A DNA stretch of 64,000 nt from Hypericum androsaemum (taxonomy: Eukaryota > Streptophyta > Magnoliopsida > Malpighiales > Hypericaceae): positions 14,382,475 to 14,446,474 of the forward strand of contig OZ023197.1 of the NCBI GenBank assembly GCA_963995505.1. The letters run 5' to 3'. Under the pieces are notes generated by a model. It saw only the letters and a program-made list of their open reading frames with translations, had not been told where the DNA came from and did not search any database. Positions 21,767 through 34,197 of this stretch are shown piece after piece. How positions within the stretch are numbered: position 1 is the stretch's first letter; every line of letters starts with the position of its first letter. Position numbers and translations under genes: made by a program.

Positions 21767-24346
21767 CGGACGAGATCAAGTCCGCTACTTTTGAGATGGG
21801 GGGAACTAGATCTCCTGGCCCTAATGGTTTTTCAGGGATATTTTTCCAAAAATACTGGCATATCATTGATAATGATTTGATTGCTTTGGTTGTTAGTCTT
21901 TATAACACTCTGAGATTCCTCGTGAACTGAATAGGACTTATATTACTGTGATTCTAAAAAAGCTAACCCGTCAGATATCCATGGTTTTAGACCTATTGGC
22001 CTTTGCAATTTTGCCTATAAAGTGTATTCGAAAGTGTTGGCTAATCGTCTTAAACCTTGGATGAATGATTGAATCACTGATTGTTAAGGTGCTTTTGTGA
22101 AAAATAGAAGCATCCAGGATAATATTATTATTGCTCACGAGGCTTTCCACTGCCTTAAGACCTCTGGTAAGAAGAAAACCAATTGTAAGGAGATTAAATT
22201 AGACTTGAAAAAGGCATATGTTCTTGTTAATTGGGACTTTTTGAGGCATGTTTTCATTAAACTTAGTTTTTCGCATAAATGGGTATCTTGTGTCATGAGC
22301 TGTGTTACCTCTACTTCTTATAGCATCCTGTTTAATGGACAGCCTTTGCCTTGGTTTAATGCTGCCCGGGGGATTAGGCAGGGAGACTCGCTATCTTCCT
22401 TTTTGTTCTTGTGCATTTCAGATGCCTTTGCACAATTTGTCAGCCATGCCAACCAAGATTGTGGGTGATATCTCTGGTTTTGCTTTAAACTGTTATTGCC
22501 CTCCTCTCACTCATGTTCTTTTTGCATATGACACCTTGTTGTTAGGAAAAGCTACTGTTCAAGAGGCCTCTATGTTTAAGTCCTTGTTGGACAATTTTCT
22601 TCCCTTTCAGGATAGGATGTTAATTTCCACAAATCTAGTATCTGTTTTGCTAGATGGGAATCGGATGAGACTAAAATGCGTATTTCTCATATTCTTGGTA
22701 TGCCTTTGCTGTTGCAGGATGACAAGTATCTCGGTCTTCCTTCCTTCTGGGGTCTTTCCAAGAATGATGCTCTGGCTTTCACTTTCGAACAAATGCTTAG
22801 GAAAACTCAAAGCTGGAAAAAAATGTTGTTGTCTATGGTTGGTAGGGAAATTTTGATAAAATTGGTGTTATCTGTTGTTCCTTGTTATACCATGCAATGC
22901 ATTTATTCCCTGCTTATTTCTGTTCTAAATTGAATGACCTCATGGCTAGATTTTGGTGGTCCGGTAGTGTTGAATCTAAGAAGATTCACTTGTTGAGCTG
23001 GCATAATCTCACGTATTTTAAGCTATCAGGAGGATTGGGGTTTAAGAATTTGAGTGTTTTTAACCTTGCTCTTTTGTCTAAACTGGTTTGGAGATTACTT
23101 AATAAACAATCCTCTCTCTATTTTAAGATTTTGCAGGGACTGTATTTCCCCAACTCTAACATGCTTGATGCTAAAAAAGGTGATAGACCATCCTGGATCT
23201 GGTCTAGTTTGTTTCAGGGTTTACAATCCCTCAAGAACGATGTTTTGGTCTGCATTGGTGATGGTTTATCTACCCATATTTGGGCGGATCCTTGGGTCCC
23301 TTCTATCCCTCATTTTACACCTGTTACTCCTTCTCCTTTGCCTCCGGATAATAGATCCCTGGCTGATCTAACTTGCAGGTCCACTAGAAGCTGGAATGTT
23401 GGGTTGGTTCAGTCCCTCTTTTCAGTGGAGGAGCAGGCTACTATTTGTAATATCGGTAGTGCCCGGTCGGGCACTTTGGATACACTGGTTTGGCTTCACA
23501 TTTTGTTTGATTGTCCTCATGCCAAGGCTACCTCGTTTAGTAGCCCTTTTAGCCTTAGATTTGATCATGGCATGCATCTAGACTTTATCGATTGGCTCAA
23601 ATCTATTTTGTTTCATCCGGATGTTATTCATTCTAAGCATCTGGCTTACTTGGCTGTTTATCTATGTTGGGGCATTTGGAATGCCAGAAACAAATTACTT
23701 TTCGAGTACTCCATCTGCTACTGCTTATCAAGCTTCTTATCGGAGTAATGAATTCTTGTAGGTCTTGGGTTCATCTGGATCTTTGGCTGATACTGTGCAT
23801 GGAATTCATGGAAACCAGGCTTTGTGGACTCCCCCGGACGTGGGTATCTTGAAGCTCAAATGTGATGCTTCCTGGGTCGGGATCTCCTCCCACACTGGAA
23901 TCGCATCCGTTGTTCGTAATTCGCTTGGACTGTTTGTGCAGGGTCAGAGTCTCACTTGTTCAGCTTCTTCTCCATTGGATGCTGAACTTAAGGCGATTCA
24001 ACTCTCCTTCCTTCTGGTGCGCGCATACTTCCTCGATGTGGCTACCATTGTGGAGACAGATTGCCTTCTCACTCATCTCTGCCTTACTTCTCCGTTGCCT
24101 CAACGCAACTGGGAAGTTAAAAATCTTTTTATGGAACTTATGGAGGAATTGGATTGCTTTCCTCTTTGTAAACTTTTATTGATTAGTAGGTCTCAGAATC
24201 AGGTTGCTGATTGGACTTGTCGATCAGCTAGATCAAGTTTACTTCCTAGGGACTGGATTTCATTCCCTCCTTCGGTTCTTGATGGACTTCTGTTTTCTAA
24301 TTTCCCTACCTAAGTTAATATATTTGGTTCGTTGTTCCTAAAAAAT
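21767..24346 (+). mobile_element. 5'-truncated L1-type LINE with 12-bp target duplications
   Basis: GATAAAAGAACG flanks the element at 21755-21766 and 24347-24358. It starts within the reverse transcriptase (RSPGPNGFSG), continues through GIRQGDSLSSFLF, a corrupted catalytic box (FAYDT for YADD), the post-RT region (MVGREILIK, GGLGFKNL) and a zinc-binding linker, and ends with an RNase H domain (about 23820-24310) in an open frame to TAA. A short A-rich tail (CTAAAAAATG) precedes the right duplication. Stops and frameshifts interrupt the RT. This is a typical truncated target-primed insertion. Confidence 0.93.
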
Positions 24347-24358
24347 GATAAAAGAACG

Positions 24359-24690
24359 TGAAAGAAAATATTTGATTTTTAGTTTTAAGGAATAAAGCAC
24401 TAGTTAACCTACAATTTAATACATACAATTTATCGCAATAAGGGATAAAGAGATTTGGTGCTATTATGCTACTGATCAATATTTATAAATCATGATTTAT
24501 CGAAAAAATGCATATCATTTACATGTGAAATTTTTTATTATGTGTAGACTAAATAAGTATTTGAGATATCAAATTATCTACTTAAGTTCAAGACATGATT
24601 AAGTTAGAATAATATTATCACTAATTAATTTAGTTCTTATTAGTACTCAGAAAAATTAAGATTGTGAAGTCGGTAATTCAATTGAGTTCT
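24359..24690. other. AT-rich spacer
   Basis: No gene or repeat structure that I can recognise. Confidence 0.45.
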
Positions 24691-24693
24691 TTT

Positions 24694-25725
24694 TAGTAGA
24701 ATCCTTATTAAATACTTTGTGGTTTCACATTTTCAGAATTTTGTCCATGTGGTTTAAATAGAGAATTTAGTCTTATGTGGTTTACACACTTTTTTTCCGG
24801 CAGGTCCAGGGCAGCTGCCCAGCCATCTGAATTTGCAATTTAATATTTACGGACTACATGATATGCATCTCAACCTTTTTCATCCATGAAAATGATAACG
24901 TGGTAGATCGTAAAATTTAAATGGTGCCAAATTTGTATATATTTTTCAAAATCATCCCGTCCTTCCTCTCTCTCCCTCCCTCTTTCTGGACTTAACTTTG
25001 ATAGTTAGTCCCTTTTGATGTTTGTTTTCCTTCTTTGGATTTTCTTGTTTGTTTTTGTTGATTCTTTTTATTTTTCCAACTTGTTTTTAATTTTTTTCTG
25101 TTTTACCTTTTGTGATTGGAAATGGCAGTGTGAAGCACAATGTACTCCCTTCTTTCTCTCTCTGGACCCAAAACGATTGCAACTGGAAGCGGTGAAGTTA
25201 GTCCCACTCTCGCATGTCCCATTCCAAGAAGCAAGGATGGGTCCCATCCCTGCGTAGATGAAGCTCCGGCTCTTTAGCCAGATGTCGGTGTCAAGGACCC
25301 CAATGACGACGTCCATGATAGAAAGAGACTCCAAAAACATGTTTTCATAGCTATTTTTGAGGCCGAGGAACTCCGGGGAGCGGGTGGTATGAGCTCGTTA
25401 CGTGTCTCGAAGTTAATCCCAAAGAGAGGGAGGGAGGGAGGGAGGGAGGGAGATGAATGAGGGGATGATTTTGAAAATATACATAAATTTGGTACCATTT
25501 TGAAATTTTATGATTTGTCACATCATCATTTGCATGGATAAAAAAGACTAAGGTTGCACGACATACATTCTGTAAATATGAGATGGCAAATCCAGATGGC
25601 TGGAAAACTGCTCTTGACCTGCCTGAGAAAAAGTGTGTAAACCACAGGAAACTAAATTCCCAACTTAAAACTACGTGGACTAAATTCTGAAAATATAAAA
25701 CTGTAGGTACTAATAGAGACTTTTC
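24694..25725. mobile_element. Pack-MULE-like foldback element with long inverted repeats
   Basis: Arms of about 280 bp (about 24694-24990 and 25450-25725) are inverted copies; shared blocks include GTGGTTTACACACTTTTT and CAAAATCATCCC. The core between them carries a fragment of a host subtilase. Long terminal inverted repeats around a captured gene piece are the hallmark of Pack-MULEs. I could not define a clean 9-bp target duplication, so class assignment is inferred. A GGGA microsatellite (about 25420-25452) adjoins the right arm. Confidence 0.75.
25176..25402 (-). pseudogene. Captured subtilisin-like protease fragment
   Basis: On the minus strand the reading TTRSPEFLGL, then VIGVLDTDIW and ESGTNFTASSCN, matches the N-terminal part of the plant subtilase catalytic domain around the catalytic Asp (family VIGVLDTGIWPES). 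The Asp of LDT is kept but the following Gly is Asp. A one-base shift separates the HTTR segment from its upstream frame. Only about 75 residues are present, without His or Ser motifs, so it cannot be an active protease. It lies between MULE arms, which implies capture from a gene elsewhere. Confidence 0.8.
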
Positions 25726-25929
25726 CCTTAAATAATTGAATGCTTCTTTTATTTTTTTGAAAGAAAAATGCCTCTTTTGTTGACATCAACATGCACGTGC
25801 CTGCTTTACGAATGTAGATTTTTCAAAACGTAGATTTTTCCATATGTAGAATTTTCCAAATGTAGAATTTTCTTGACGGTAAGCATGCTTTATTTCTTAA
25901 AACTAAACATCAAATTTGATTAATTCTAG

Positions 25930-26816
25930 GGAAAATTACTCTGAGGCTCCTGGTATTTGGTATATTTAAGGTTCGCCCCCATGTATTTCCAAAATTGATT
26001 GAAAACTCCCAGAAGTTTGGTTTTATTATACTCTCGGGCATCTTGCTGACATCATCAATCAATTTTTGTTATGAAATGACTAATATACCCTTACAAAAAT
26101 CAAATGCATTCTCCAACCTGTCAAGGCTCGTCACCAACTCCTCAAAGAGACTCGTCGAAACCACCGTCACCAACCTCCAAAAACCCAGAAACCAAACCAA
26201 CGTCCTATATAGAGAGGCATGGACTTCTTCATGAAGATTGCCGGTAAGAACGGCGCAACCCCTCTTCTCCAACCCACCCTCAAACCCAGTACCGATGATG
26301 CCGCCGCCGAAGGGGGTTTTGGATAGTGAGCTCGCTCACAGAGCCTCGCTCTAGGGTGAATTTAGGGAAGAAAATTGTGAAATTGAACTCCGCCACCAGC
26401 TACTAAGATCTGTCCTTCTTCCTCAACTACTAAGCTACGACGATGCCGAAGGGGGTTTTGGACAGTGATGAAATTTTTGATTCTGGAAGGGGGCTTTGGA
26501 CAGTGAGGAAAGTTGCAGGTCGAGGTCACAGTTGAGGTTGTTGCCGACGGTAAGGTTGTCATCATCCGGCGTCGTTGAAGGACAGATTTTTGGTCGACGG
26601 CGAGATGGGATTCGATCCAAGGAAGGGGATGACATTTTTATTTTTATTTTTTAAGGATATTTTTATCATTTCAATGAAAAAAATAATTGCTGACGTCAGC
26701 GAGGGGCCTGAGAGTATAATAAAACCAAACATCAGAGAGTTTTTAATCGATTACCGGAATACAGGAGGCGAGCCTTAAATATACCAAACACCAGGGGCCT
26801 GAGAGTAATTTACCCA
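25930..26816. mobile_element. Second Mutator-like foldback element with 9-bp TSD
   Basis: Inverted arms of about 150-185 bp (25930 to about 26080 and about 26630-26816) share CCTGGTATTTGGTATATTTAAGG-type sequence. Flanks TAATTCTAG (25921-25929) and TAATTCTAA (26817-26825) match at 8 of 9 positions, the duplication length of Mutator elements. The core (about 26100-26620) has open frames on both strands without recognisable domains; it may be captured host sequence. Confidence 0.7.
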
Positions 26817-26825
26817 TAATTCTAA

Positions 26826-28600
26826 GGGGCACCGTTAATTTGGGCCGGATAAATTGTTGCTGGGGCCTAGCAGCACGAATCTGACAATTTGTCCTCCAAT
26901 GGCACCTCATCCACAATGGCACATCATAAAACAGCGCAAAAATTCCAACAGTACATTATCCCAACGGTAAAATCATCCCAACGGCACAAAATTGTCAACG
27001 GCACATTATCCAAACGACACAAAAATCCCAACACAAAAACCGACAGTACATCGATTTTCAAAAAATAAAGTTGTAATTCGTGTAGATCGTTAAATTCTCT
27101 TTCCGAAAATATATTATAATAACAAAATTTTCAAATGTGTCAAAAATTATGATTCGTCAAAATTTTAATTTTTTAAATAAAACAAAACCTCTGACGCGCG
27201 CATCAAAACTGCAGAGCCCGCATTGTCAGTACCTAATCAGGTTCCATAGGAATCGACCTATATATCGAACGACTCCACTATTTTAATTTTTCTTATCTAA
27301 AGGTCACCTGTCACCGTCGGGTGGGGTAACTAGTAAGACCATTTACAAAGGCGGCCTTGACCCAAACTATTTAGAATAGGACAAAGAAATAATAATAATA
27401 ATAATGAAATTAAAGGACCCGGCCGGGCATTAAACTATTCTTTTTACTTTTCAATCTATTTTAATAACTTGACACAATATTATTCGTATAAATAAAATTT
27501 TCAAATATTATTTGCATAGTTATAAAAATTAAAATTATTTTTAACAAAATTAAAAATAAATAATATAAAAATTCATATTTTTCAAATCTCTATAATTTTT
27601 TTTGTTATAATTGCAGAATAATTATTTTTGTATATTTATTATAATTTTTATATAAGCAAAAAATGATAGTAGAAAATATGTGGATGAGAGAAAAATTATT
27701 TATTTCTTCGGTGACCTAAGTTGGACTAAGTTGCTATTAGAGTAAGAAAATATTTAATTGGATTGAATTGTAAATTGATGAGAGAAAAACTAATTGTTTA
27801 TTCCATGACTTATACCGGGGTAACATTGTAGGTAGTCTAATGGAGTTGAACCATTATATGGTTGACAGTTCGGATTTCCATTACTTTTTTCCAGAAAGCA
27901 ACTGGATCCAGGTAGGTTAAAATAATTGGAAAAAACTCATAAAGTTCTAATCCTAAGTTAATTAATCTGAGTTTTAAAAAATTTGACTAGTGAGGTCTTC
28001 TGACCAATTTATTTCACGGTTGAGTTAATTTGCAATATAAAAATACCAAAATATCTTTACTCCACGTTAAACTCCAACTGTCCAACATCATAATTGTGGC
28101 CTCATGTTAAAAAACCGCAAGCCATAGTAACAAAATCCAAACGTGTACACAAAACGGTAATCCAAAGTTGTAGAGTAAAATATCTCTAAAGAGATATTAT
28201 TAGGATCGGAGAAAAATATCATTTTAAATAGGTTATTAGATAAGAGAAGTTTATTTTTTTTTTCAAAAATATTAAAATTAAGTTTTTGAATAATAAATAC
28301 GTAAATACCAAAAATTACTTAGTCTATACACAAATTACCTAAAATTTAGACTTATAGCGTTATTCAAATGATATACTCGATAGAGATATTTTCTTAGAAC
28401 AAGCGATGATCACAAGAACAATTTTGAAACGATTGAGAAGATGAATGATGATGTAAAATTTATTAAATAAGCAAGTTTAGCACAAACTAATATCTTATAA
28501 TATTTTACGAATTTGTAAAATATGTAAAAATACATGTATTTATTCAAAAAATTATTATATGCAAAAATTGAGACCGAGATTTTGCACTAAAATTTTCTGA
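26826..28600. other. AT-rich spacer with a degenerate short repeat
   Basis: At about 26890-27060 there is a degenerate repeat of roughly 20-bp units of the type CCAACGGCACAAAAT. The rest is AT-rich with no gene. A short stretch near 27890-27930 resembles spacers at 53650 and 59010. Confidence 0.5.
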
Positions 28601-28605
28601 AAAGG

Positions 28606-28985
28606 TATTAGTTATTACGATAGAGAGGTTATTAAATTTTTACACTGATTCTGACTTGGGACCGAGATTTTTTATCAATTTAGAAGGTTATCACTTTACA
28701 GAGAATTAGAGGTTTTGTTGTACAATCTTTGTACACAAAACAAGGGACCGCAACACCATTTTTTCAGCTAAATTCGCACCCCTAATGGTGTGGTATTAGT
28801 TATTACGATAGAGAGGTTATTAAATTTTAACACTGGTCCCGACTCGGGACCGAGATTTTTTATCAATTTAGAAGGATTATCACTTTACAGAGAATTAGAG
28901 GTTTTGTTGTACAATCTTTGTACACAAAACAAGGGACTGCAACACATCATTTTTTTCAGCTAAATTCGCACCCCTAATGGTGTGG
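28606..28985. repeat. Tandem duplication, two units of about 185 bp
   Basis: Units at about 28606-28791 and 28792-28985 are near-identical and both end in CGCACCCCTAATGGTGTGG. No protein content. The second unit abuts LINE sequence. Confidence 0.85.
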
Positions 28986-29444
28986 TTTACAGCCGAGAGG
29001 ACATCAAGAGGGCGGCTGTGGAATTTTGCAAGGAGCAGTATTCTGAGGTTGGTTGGATCAGGCCCACTAATTGATCACCTGCTTTTTGACAAGATTTCGG
29101 AGGCTTCTAGATTGGATTTGAACAATGATCGTAATGATGACGAGATTAAGAGAGCCGTGTGTATTGCGATGGAGATAAAGTTCCTGGGCCCGATGGTTTC
29201 ACTCTTATCTTTCTTCAAGGCATGCTGGATATTGTGGGTGAGGATGTCACCATTTTTGTAAAGAATTTCTTCCGGGCTTCCAAACTCTTGCCTTAGGTGA
29301 AGATTTCATTCATTGCCCTAATTCCAAAGTATCAAGGTGCGCGAGAATTTAAAAACTTTCGACCAATTTCCTTGGTCGGAAATTTAAACAAAGTTATGGC
29401 TAAAATGTTATCCTCACGGATTAAGAAGGTTCTTGGCCACATTA
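28986..29444 (+). mobile_element. LINE reverse transcriptase fragment
   Basis: Broken plus-strand frames give VPGPDGF and FRPISLVGNLNKVMAK, typical early LINE RT motifs. Cut at 29445 by a solo LTR. A later LINE segment resumes at 32693, but the middle of the RT is missing, so the two may come from one element that also suffered a deletion. Confidence 0.75.
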
Positions 29445-29849
29445 TGTTAGGAATTCAGCAACCAATAGAACAAAACGAGCAAAAGATACAGACACAAAAG
29501 ATTACGTGGTTCGGCCTAATGCCTACGTCCACAGGGAGAAAGGAGAACTTTTATTGATGGATCAGAGTCACAAAGGTATACAAAATCCTTGGATAACACG
29601 TCCTTATATAATGGACGAACTCTTGGTGTACAAGAAACCTATCTAGGTCATTCTAGAAGTCCAAAATAAGAGCCCAAGCAAAACAGGAAAATTCTTGCAG
29701 TGCACCCCAGTGGGCGCTGCCCACCCAGCGGCCGCTGGACCTTCAGAAATCCCACATTCTGGAACACTCCCCTAGCGAGGGCTAGGGGACTAGCGGCCGC
29801 TGGCCATGCCCAAATTTTTACCATTCACTTTTCTCGATATATCCTAACA
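29445..29849 (-). mobile_element. Copia-type LTR, minus orientation
   Basis: Bounded by inverted termini TGTTAGGA and TCCTAACA. On the minus strand it shares the end block AATAAAAGTTCTCC and the segment around GAACCACGTAA with the LTR at 44327-44615. Internal copia-like sequence follows at 29850. It interrupts the LINE. Confidence 0.8.
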
Positions 29850-30137
29850 ATTTCTACCTTGGCGAGAAAATATTTTTTGCGAAAAACCATGAAGTTTCAC
29901 CCGAACTTCAACAAACTCCACTTTGATGAAACACCACCCTATGAAGAACCATGAAAACTTGAGAAATCAAACCGACTCTACCAACGCCACCTCGAACCAT
30001 AGATAACAACCATCAATAAGACCATCTCAACTTTCTCTCCTCTTTTTGTTCAATCACTTAAAGCCAGCCCCAAGCTCGAGCCACCGAGCTTCCCTGGCAT
30101 ATTCCCTCCAATATTCATCAAACCCTAACTAGCAAGT
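29850..30137 (-). mobile_element. Copia 3' internal fragment
   Basis: Noncoding stretch adjoining the LTR, related to 20401-20700 (shared ACCATGAAG and CCACCTTGA-like blocks). No open domain. Confidence 0.5.
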
Positions 30138-31260
30138 CTACCTGCTGAAATAACCTTGCGACCAATAGACTCGCCCTCTATTTTTTGTCAGCCCCATGGT
30201 GAGTCGTGCCTTTAGTTCGCCTAGCTTGAATAGCACGAAGGAGTTATGTTCCTCCATTTTTCCATTAGCACAGTCAATGTAACTTGTATGGCTCCCTCTG
30301 TGGTCATAGATGGGGCTTCTGTGACTCGGTTCTCCTTCGATGCGGCACACTTTTGTTGAGAGGTTAACGATTGCCAACAATTTCTTTCCTTCACATCAAT
30401 TAGTTTCCCACTGACGGTAATAATCTCTGCGGGAATTAGGGTACTGTACGTGATATGGCCGAGGGCTAATGGTGGAGAGATCGTCCTGGGGAGCGCATTG
30501 TAAAACTCTGCAAGACCGGAGGCAAAGTGTCCTAGACCAATGACACTATTCGAGCGAGTCAATGTATTGTTCAGTGCCTGAAAAACTTGGTAGGTGGTGT
30601 TGACTGGCTTCTTCTCCTGCAAAAATGCAAGCAAAAATAACTCTGGACCGGAGACTTTGTTGCTTTCCAGCTTCCCATAAATTTCATGACACATAAACTT
30701 GTGTAAAAGTAGATATGCAGGGTTAGTGAGAAATCCATTAGAGGGGTTTGTCATGCAAAAGTTCGCTAAGCCAGTCAACTTACACCAACTCTTTTGGTCA
30801 CACAACGTTGAAGGAATTTCAGTACAACCATCTATAGGAAATCCAAAAGCTTTATGCATGATGGTGTAGTCGATCGTTTAATTTTTGCCATTCGAACGAC
30901 ATTGGATATATTTCAAATCGATGTCAATATTTAGGATTGTGAAAAATTCCAATGTGAGAGTTTCATAAGTGGCCAAAGGTTGTCAATAAAAAGAATTCAC
31001 TCAATTCTCTAATTCTAGTTTTTAATCCAATACTCTCAACCATATGAAAATCAAACCACTTATTTTGCACAAATTTTCTAGAGGAGAGAGACTGAAGACG
31101 TTTACCCTCACCGTCATATCGGATAAAGAACGGAGCCTTTGTACGTATCGCGAAAATCGACAAGTTGTGGTGGATCGTGTCCTCTCTTCCGTTTACCGGG
31201 ACTTGAAGTTGTGGTATTTTTCTTCTTCGGAGGCATGGAAAAACTGAATAGAAAATCCGA
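30138..31260 (-). pseudogene. Athila-like gypsy third ORF, fragment copy 1
   Basis: Minus-strand frames (30221-30859 and 30963-31265) encode the plant-retroelement protein found downstream of pol in Athila-type gypsy elements, with a lysine-rich start (MPPKKK-type) and the stretch CKLTGLANFCMTNPSNGFL. It is split by stops and frameshifts near 30890-31020. A second copy lies at 37366-40140. Function in the element is unknown; some Athila ORFs in this place are called env-like. Confidence 0.65.
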
Positions 31261-32000
31261 CACAATTCAGACGATGAAGTTGAACAAATAAACTAGCGGC
31301 CACTGTTCCTGCAAGAATAATCAAACAACCACACAAGTTATGTTGAATAGGATCTTAAATAGGTGACGGAACTATTAGAATAATTGAGAAAGAGAATCAA
31401 AATTCCTTGAAAAGTGGGAAAAAAAGGAAGTCCAACTAGGACTGTATATGTCGCTACGAGTCGGTATTCGTCGCTACGAGTACCTTCCTCATCTGCTGTT
31501 CACTTCGTGGTGCAAGGGCTTCCTAGCCTCGACTTCGTTCCTTTTTTTCCGTTCGTTTTTTTTTCCTGCAAAAAAAAACATAGAAAAATCGATTAGAACC
31601 TAGAAAGGAGAGAAAAAAAAAGTAAGAGAAACTAAAAAAATCTAAGAATGCAAAAACAAAATTGGGTTGCCTCCTAATAAGCGCTTATTTAACGTCAACA
31701 ACGTGTCGAGGCCCATCTAAATAAACTGATATTTCACGACTCACTAATTTGTAGCAAGCAAGGAAAGTACCGAGTTGGATCCAATGAGGGACGAATACTC
31801 AATTAATCTAACTATTAAAAACTGAAGTAAAAAGGAGGATTTTGTGAGATTCAAAGTCGTACAAAATCAACGAACACAAATGAGAGTAGCAAGTGAAATC
31901 AATGAGAGAAAACGGTAGATTCAAGATCAGAGTACCACGACAGGTTGGTTGTGCGAGATGAACGGTCTCATCTGGAGTTCCTACAAAATTCTCAACAAAC
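31261..32000 (-). mobile_element. Gypsy debris with a partial Athila-like LTR
   Basis: 31661-31700 holds a sequence typical of the pol to third-ORF gap (AGGAGGCAACCC on the minus strand). 31698 to about 31958 matches one end of the LTR at 34198-35478 (shared GTGTCGAGGCCC and TACCACGACAGGTTGGTTG). This is a truncated, nested gypsy relic. No host gene seen. Confidence 0.6.
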
Positions 32001-32009
32001 GATTTTAAA

Positions 32010-32690
32010 CGATGTCAATTAACTGTAAGAATTTTTTTCGTGTGCAAATTCTGACGGCATCTCTTGGAGAGGAAGATCTTGCAACTTGAGAAGATTGAAG
32101 GAAGATTGAAGGAAGCGTGAATCCTGCATATATGTTGACCAAGGTCGTTGCCTTGGAGAAGCTGAAGCTAAACATGGTTTCAGTTGGCCTAGTGAACTGA
32201 GAAGAGGCCTGGCGTGCCGATACAATGAAGAGGGTCATCTAGTGAAGGGTGACAAGTGATGAGGGTGAGAGATTGTTGGGTTATGAAGTCTGTTTGGTAC
32301 TCTGAGAAGGCATTGGATGATCGAGTGAAGACCACGCATGAATACGAGCACCCGCCAAGTTTTGTAAAGGACCTAGTAGACGCTAGGCCCCTAGCGAACG
32401 CTAGGGGGGAGGCAAAATGTTGGAAATCTGAGGACCCTGCGGCCGTTAGCCGGCTGACAGCCTTAATTTCATTTCCTATTTTATTTGTTTCGTGATCCCC
32501 ACTCTAATTAAGGTTGCTCCTCTATATAAACCCATGTAAGACCTATTGAAATGTGTAGCAAAAAGTGTAGTGACGCACAAGAAACCTAGTGAAAAACTCC
32601 TGGTTTGGCACACTCCGAGACGTAGATATTCTTGTCAAACTGGGTTACCAAATCGCTCGTGTTCTTCATTTTAATTTTATTCTTTGTGAT
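32010..32690 (+). mobile_element. Copia 3' end: RNase H tail, polypurine tract and LTR
   Basis: Near 32130-32200 the plus strand reads MLTKVVALEKLK, the conserved C-terminal end of copia RNase H. A purine-rich tract (about 32260-32273) leads into an LTR starting TGTTGGG at 32274 and running to about 32690. The same family occurs at 46926-49662. Confidence 0.65.
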
Positions 32691-32692
32691 TG

Positions 32693-33330
32693 CTAACGTA
32701 TTATTGTTTCCCAAGAGGTGTGCCGGTGGGTGCCTTGATGAAGAGGCTCTCCCATTGGGAGCCGATTGCTGAGTTGTTTGACAAGAAAATTTCTTTATGG
32801 AGAGGCAACCTACTTTCCTTGGGAGAGCAAGTTATGTTAATTAAAGATCTGCCCTTGAGCTTACCTATTTTTTATATGTTATTGTTCAAGGTACTGATTA
32901 GCGTTTTGAAGTTGTTGGAGGGAAAAATGCGAAAGTTCCTTTGGTCTGGTTATCTGAGCAAAAGATGTTTATCCTTTATCTCCTAGAGTCATGCCTACCT
33001 CCCGGTAGACAAAGGTGGATTGGGTATGATATGTCTTGACATTTAGAATGAAGCTTTACTCTTAAAATGGATTTGGAGATATCTTTCCAATTCGGACATG
33101 TTGTGGGCTTCTGTCATCCGTGCGATCGATGGTATTTTTGCTCCTACTGTTTCCATTAGTCATGTCTAGGATTCCTCATTGTGTGCGGTTCCCTGGTCAC
33201 TGGTTAAATATTTGGAGCATTGCGTCTTCCGGGTCCACCTCTGCTACCATTTTGTAACGTAACATTGGCATTTCTCTTGGCGGTTCCCTACATTATAACC
33301 AAAAGTGAGTGATCAGCATGGGATTGCCGA
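32693..33330 (+). mobile_element. LINE post-RT fragment
   Basis: Plus-strand frames encode the conserved region after the LINE reverse transcriptase (ISLWRGNLLSLGEQVMLIK, then KFLWSG and DKGGLGM), broken by stops. No RNase H follows. Confidence 0.75.
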
Positions 33331-33344
33331 AAACCAATGGTGAG

Positions 33345-34190
33345 GAGTGCTGCCCTCAGTGTAAAAAACCAATTACGCCTTGCTTGCTTAAGTCCATATA
33401 AAGACTTGTGAAGCTTGCAGACAAAACTGTGCTCGTCGTGTCGTGGATATCTGTGAGGTATCTACATGTAAACATCGTCAGAAAGGTGGCCATGTAAGTA
33501 TGCATTTTGGACATCAAGTTAATAGAGTGGCCAGTTTCGAACAATAGCAATAGATATGAGGACTCGTACTGAGATAAGTTTAGCCACGGGGGCGAATGCC
33601 TCATGATAATCAATTTCCTCTACTTGAGAGTATCCTTTAGCGATAAGTCGGGCTTTGTGATGCTCGATAGTGCCATCAGAATGGCTTTTAATCTTAAAAA
33701 TCCATTTGCAAGAGATAGGGCATTTACCTAGTGGTAAATAGGTGAGGATCCACGTACCATTTGTATTAAGGGCGTCAAGTTCTGCCTTAATTATTGCACG
33801 CCAGGCTGGGAATGTCATAGGTGTGTCAAAGGATGAGGGCTCGGTCTCGGAGTCAAGTCTGCATAAAAAACAATGGTAGTTTATAGCAAAATGGTGAATG
33901 GAGAGATATTGACCTATATGGTAGGCTGTGTTTGAGAGCGAAAAAGGTGTTACAGATGGGCTAGTATGGAAATCTTTCATCCATTTTGGGGGATTCCGCA
34001 CTGAATTACTGCGGCAGGTCGTACCACTGGCAGTAATTCTGTTCTTCAGTAGAGTCGTCTCTCTCACTAGAAGAATCACCAGAAGCAATGGCTTGACTTT
34101 TTGCCTTCCGGTTTGCTTTTGCAGTCTTCTCGATCTCCCGGTCAAAAGGTAAAGTATCTGAACGTGAAGAACGAGTTAACATAAAGATGC
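33345..34190 (-). mobile_element. Copia reverse transcriptase relic
   Basis: Minus-strand frames contain ISCKWIFKIK, KARLIAKGYSQ and FAPVAKL, the start of copia RT, then a frameshift and the LDVQNAY region. No YVDD. The element has lost its ends. Confidence 0.85.
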
Positions 34191-34197
34191 CAAATTT

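Noticed and set aside
22097..24313. Host RNase H or reverse transcriptase gene
   Set aside because: Target duplications, A-rich tail and domain order show a truncated LINE.
25015..25257. Hydrophobic plus-strand small protein
   Set aside because: Phe-rich frame from a pyrimidine-rich strand inside the MULE core, antisense to the subtilase fragment; no support as a gene.
30221..30859. Host protein of about 212 residues
   Set aside because: A second copy sits downstream of gypsy pol in the element at 34198-41988, so it belongs to an Athila-like retroelement.
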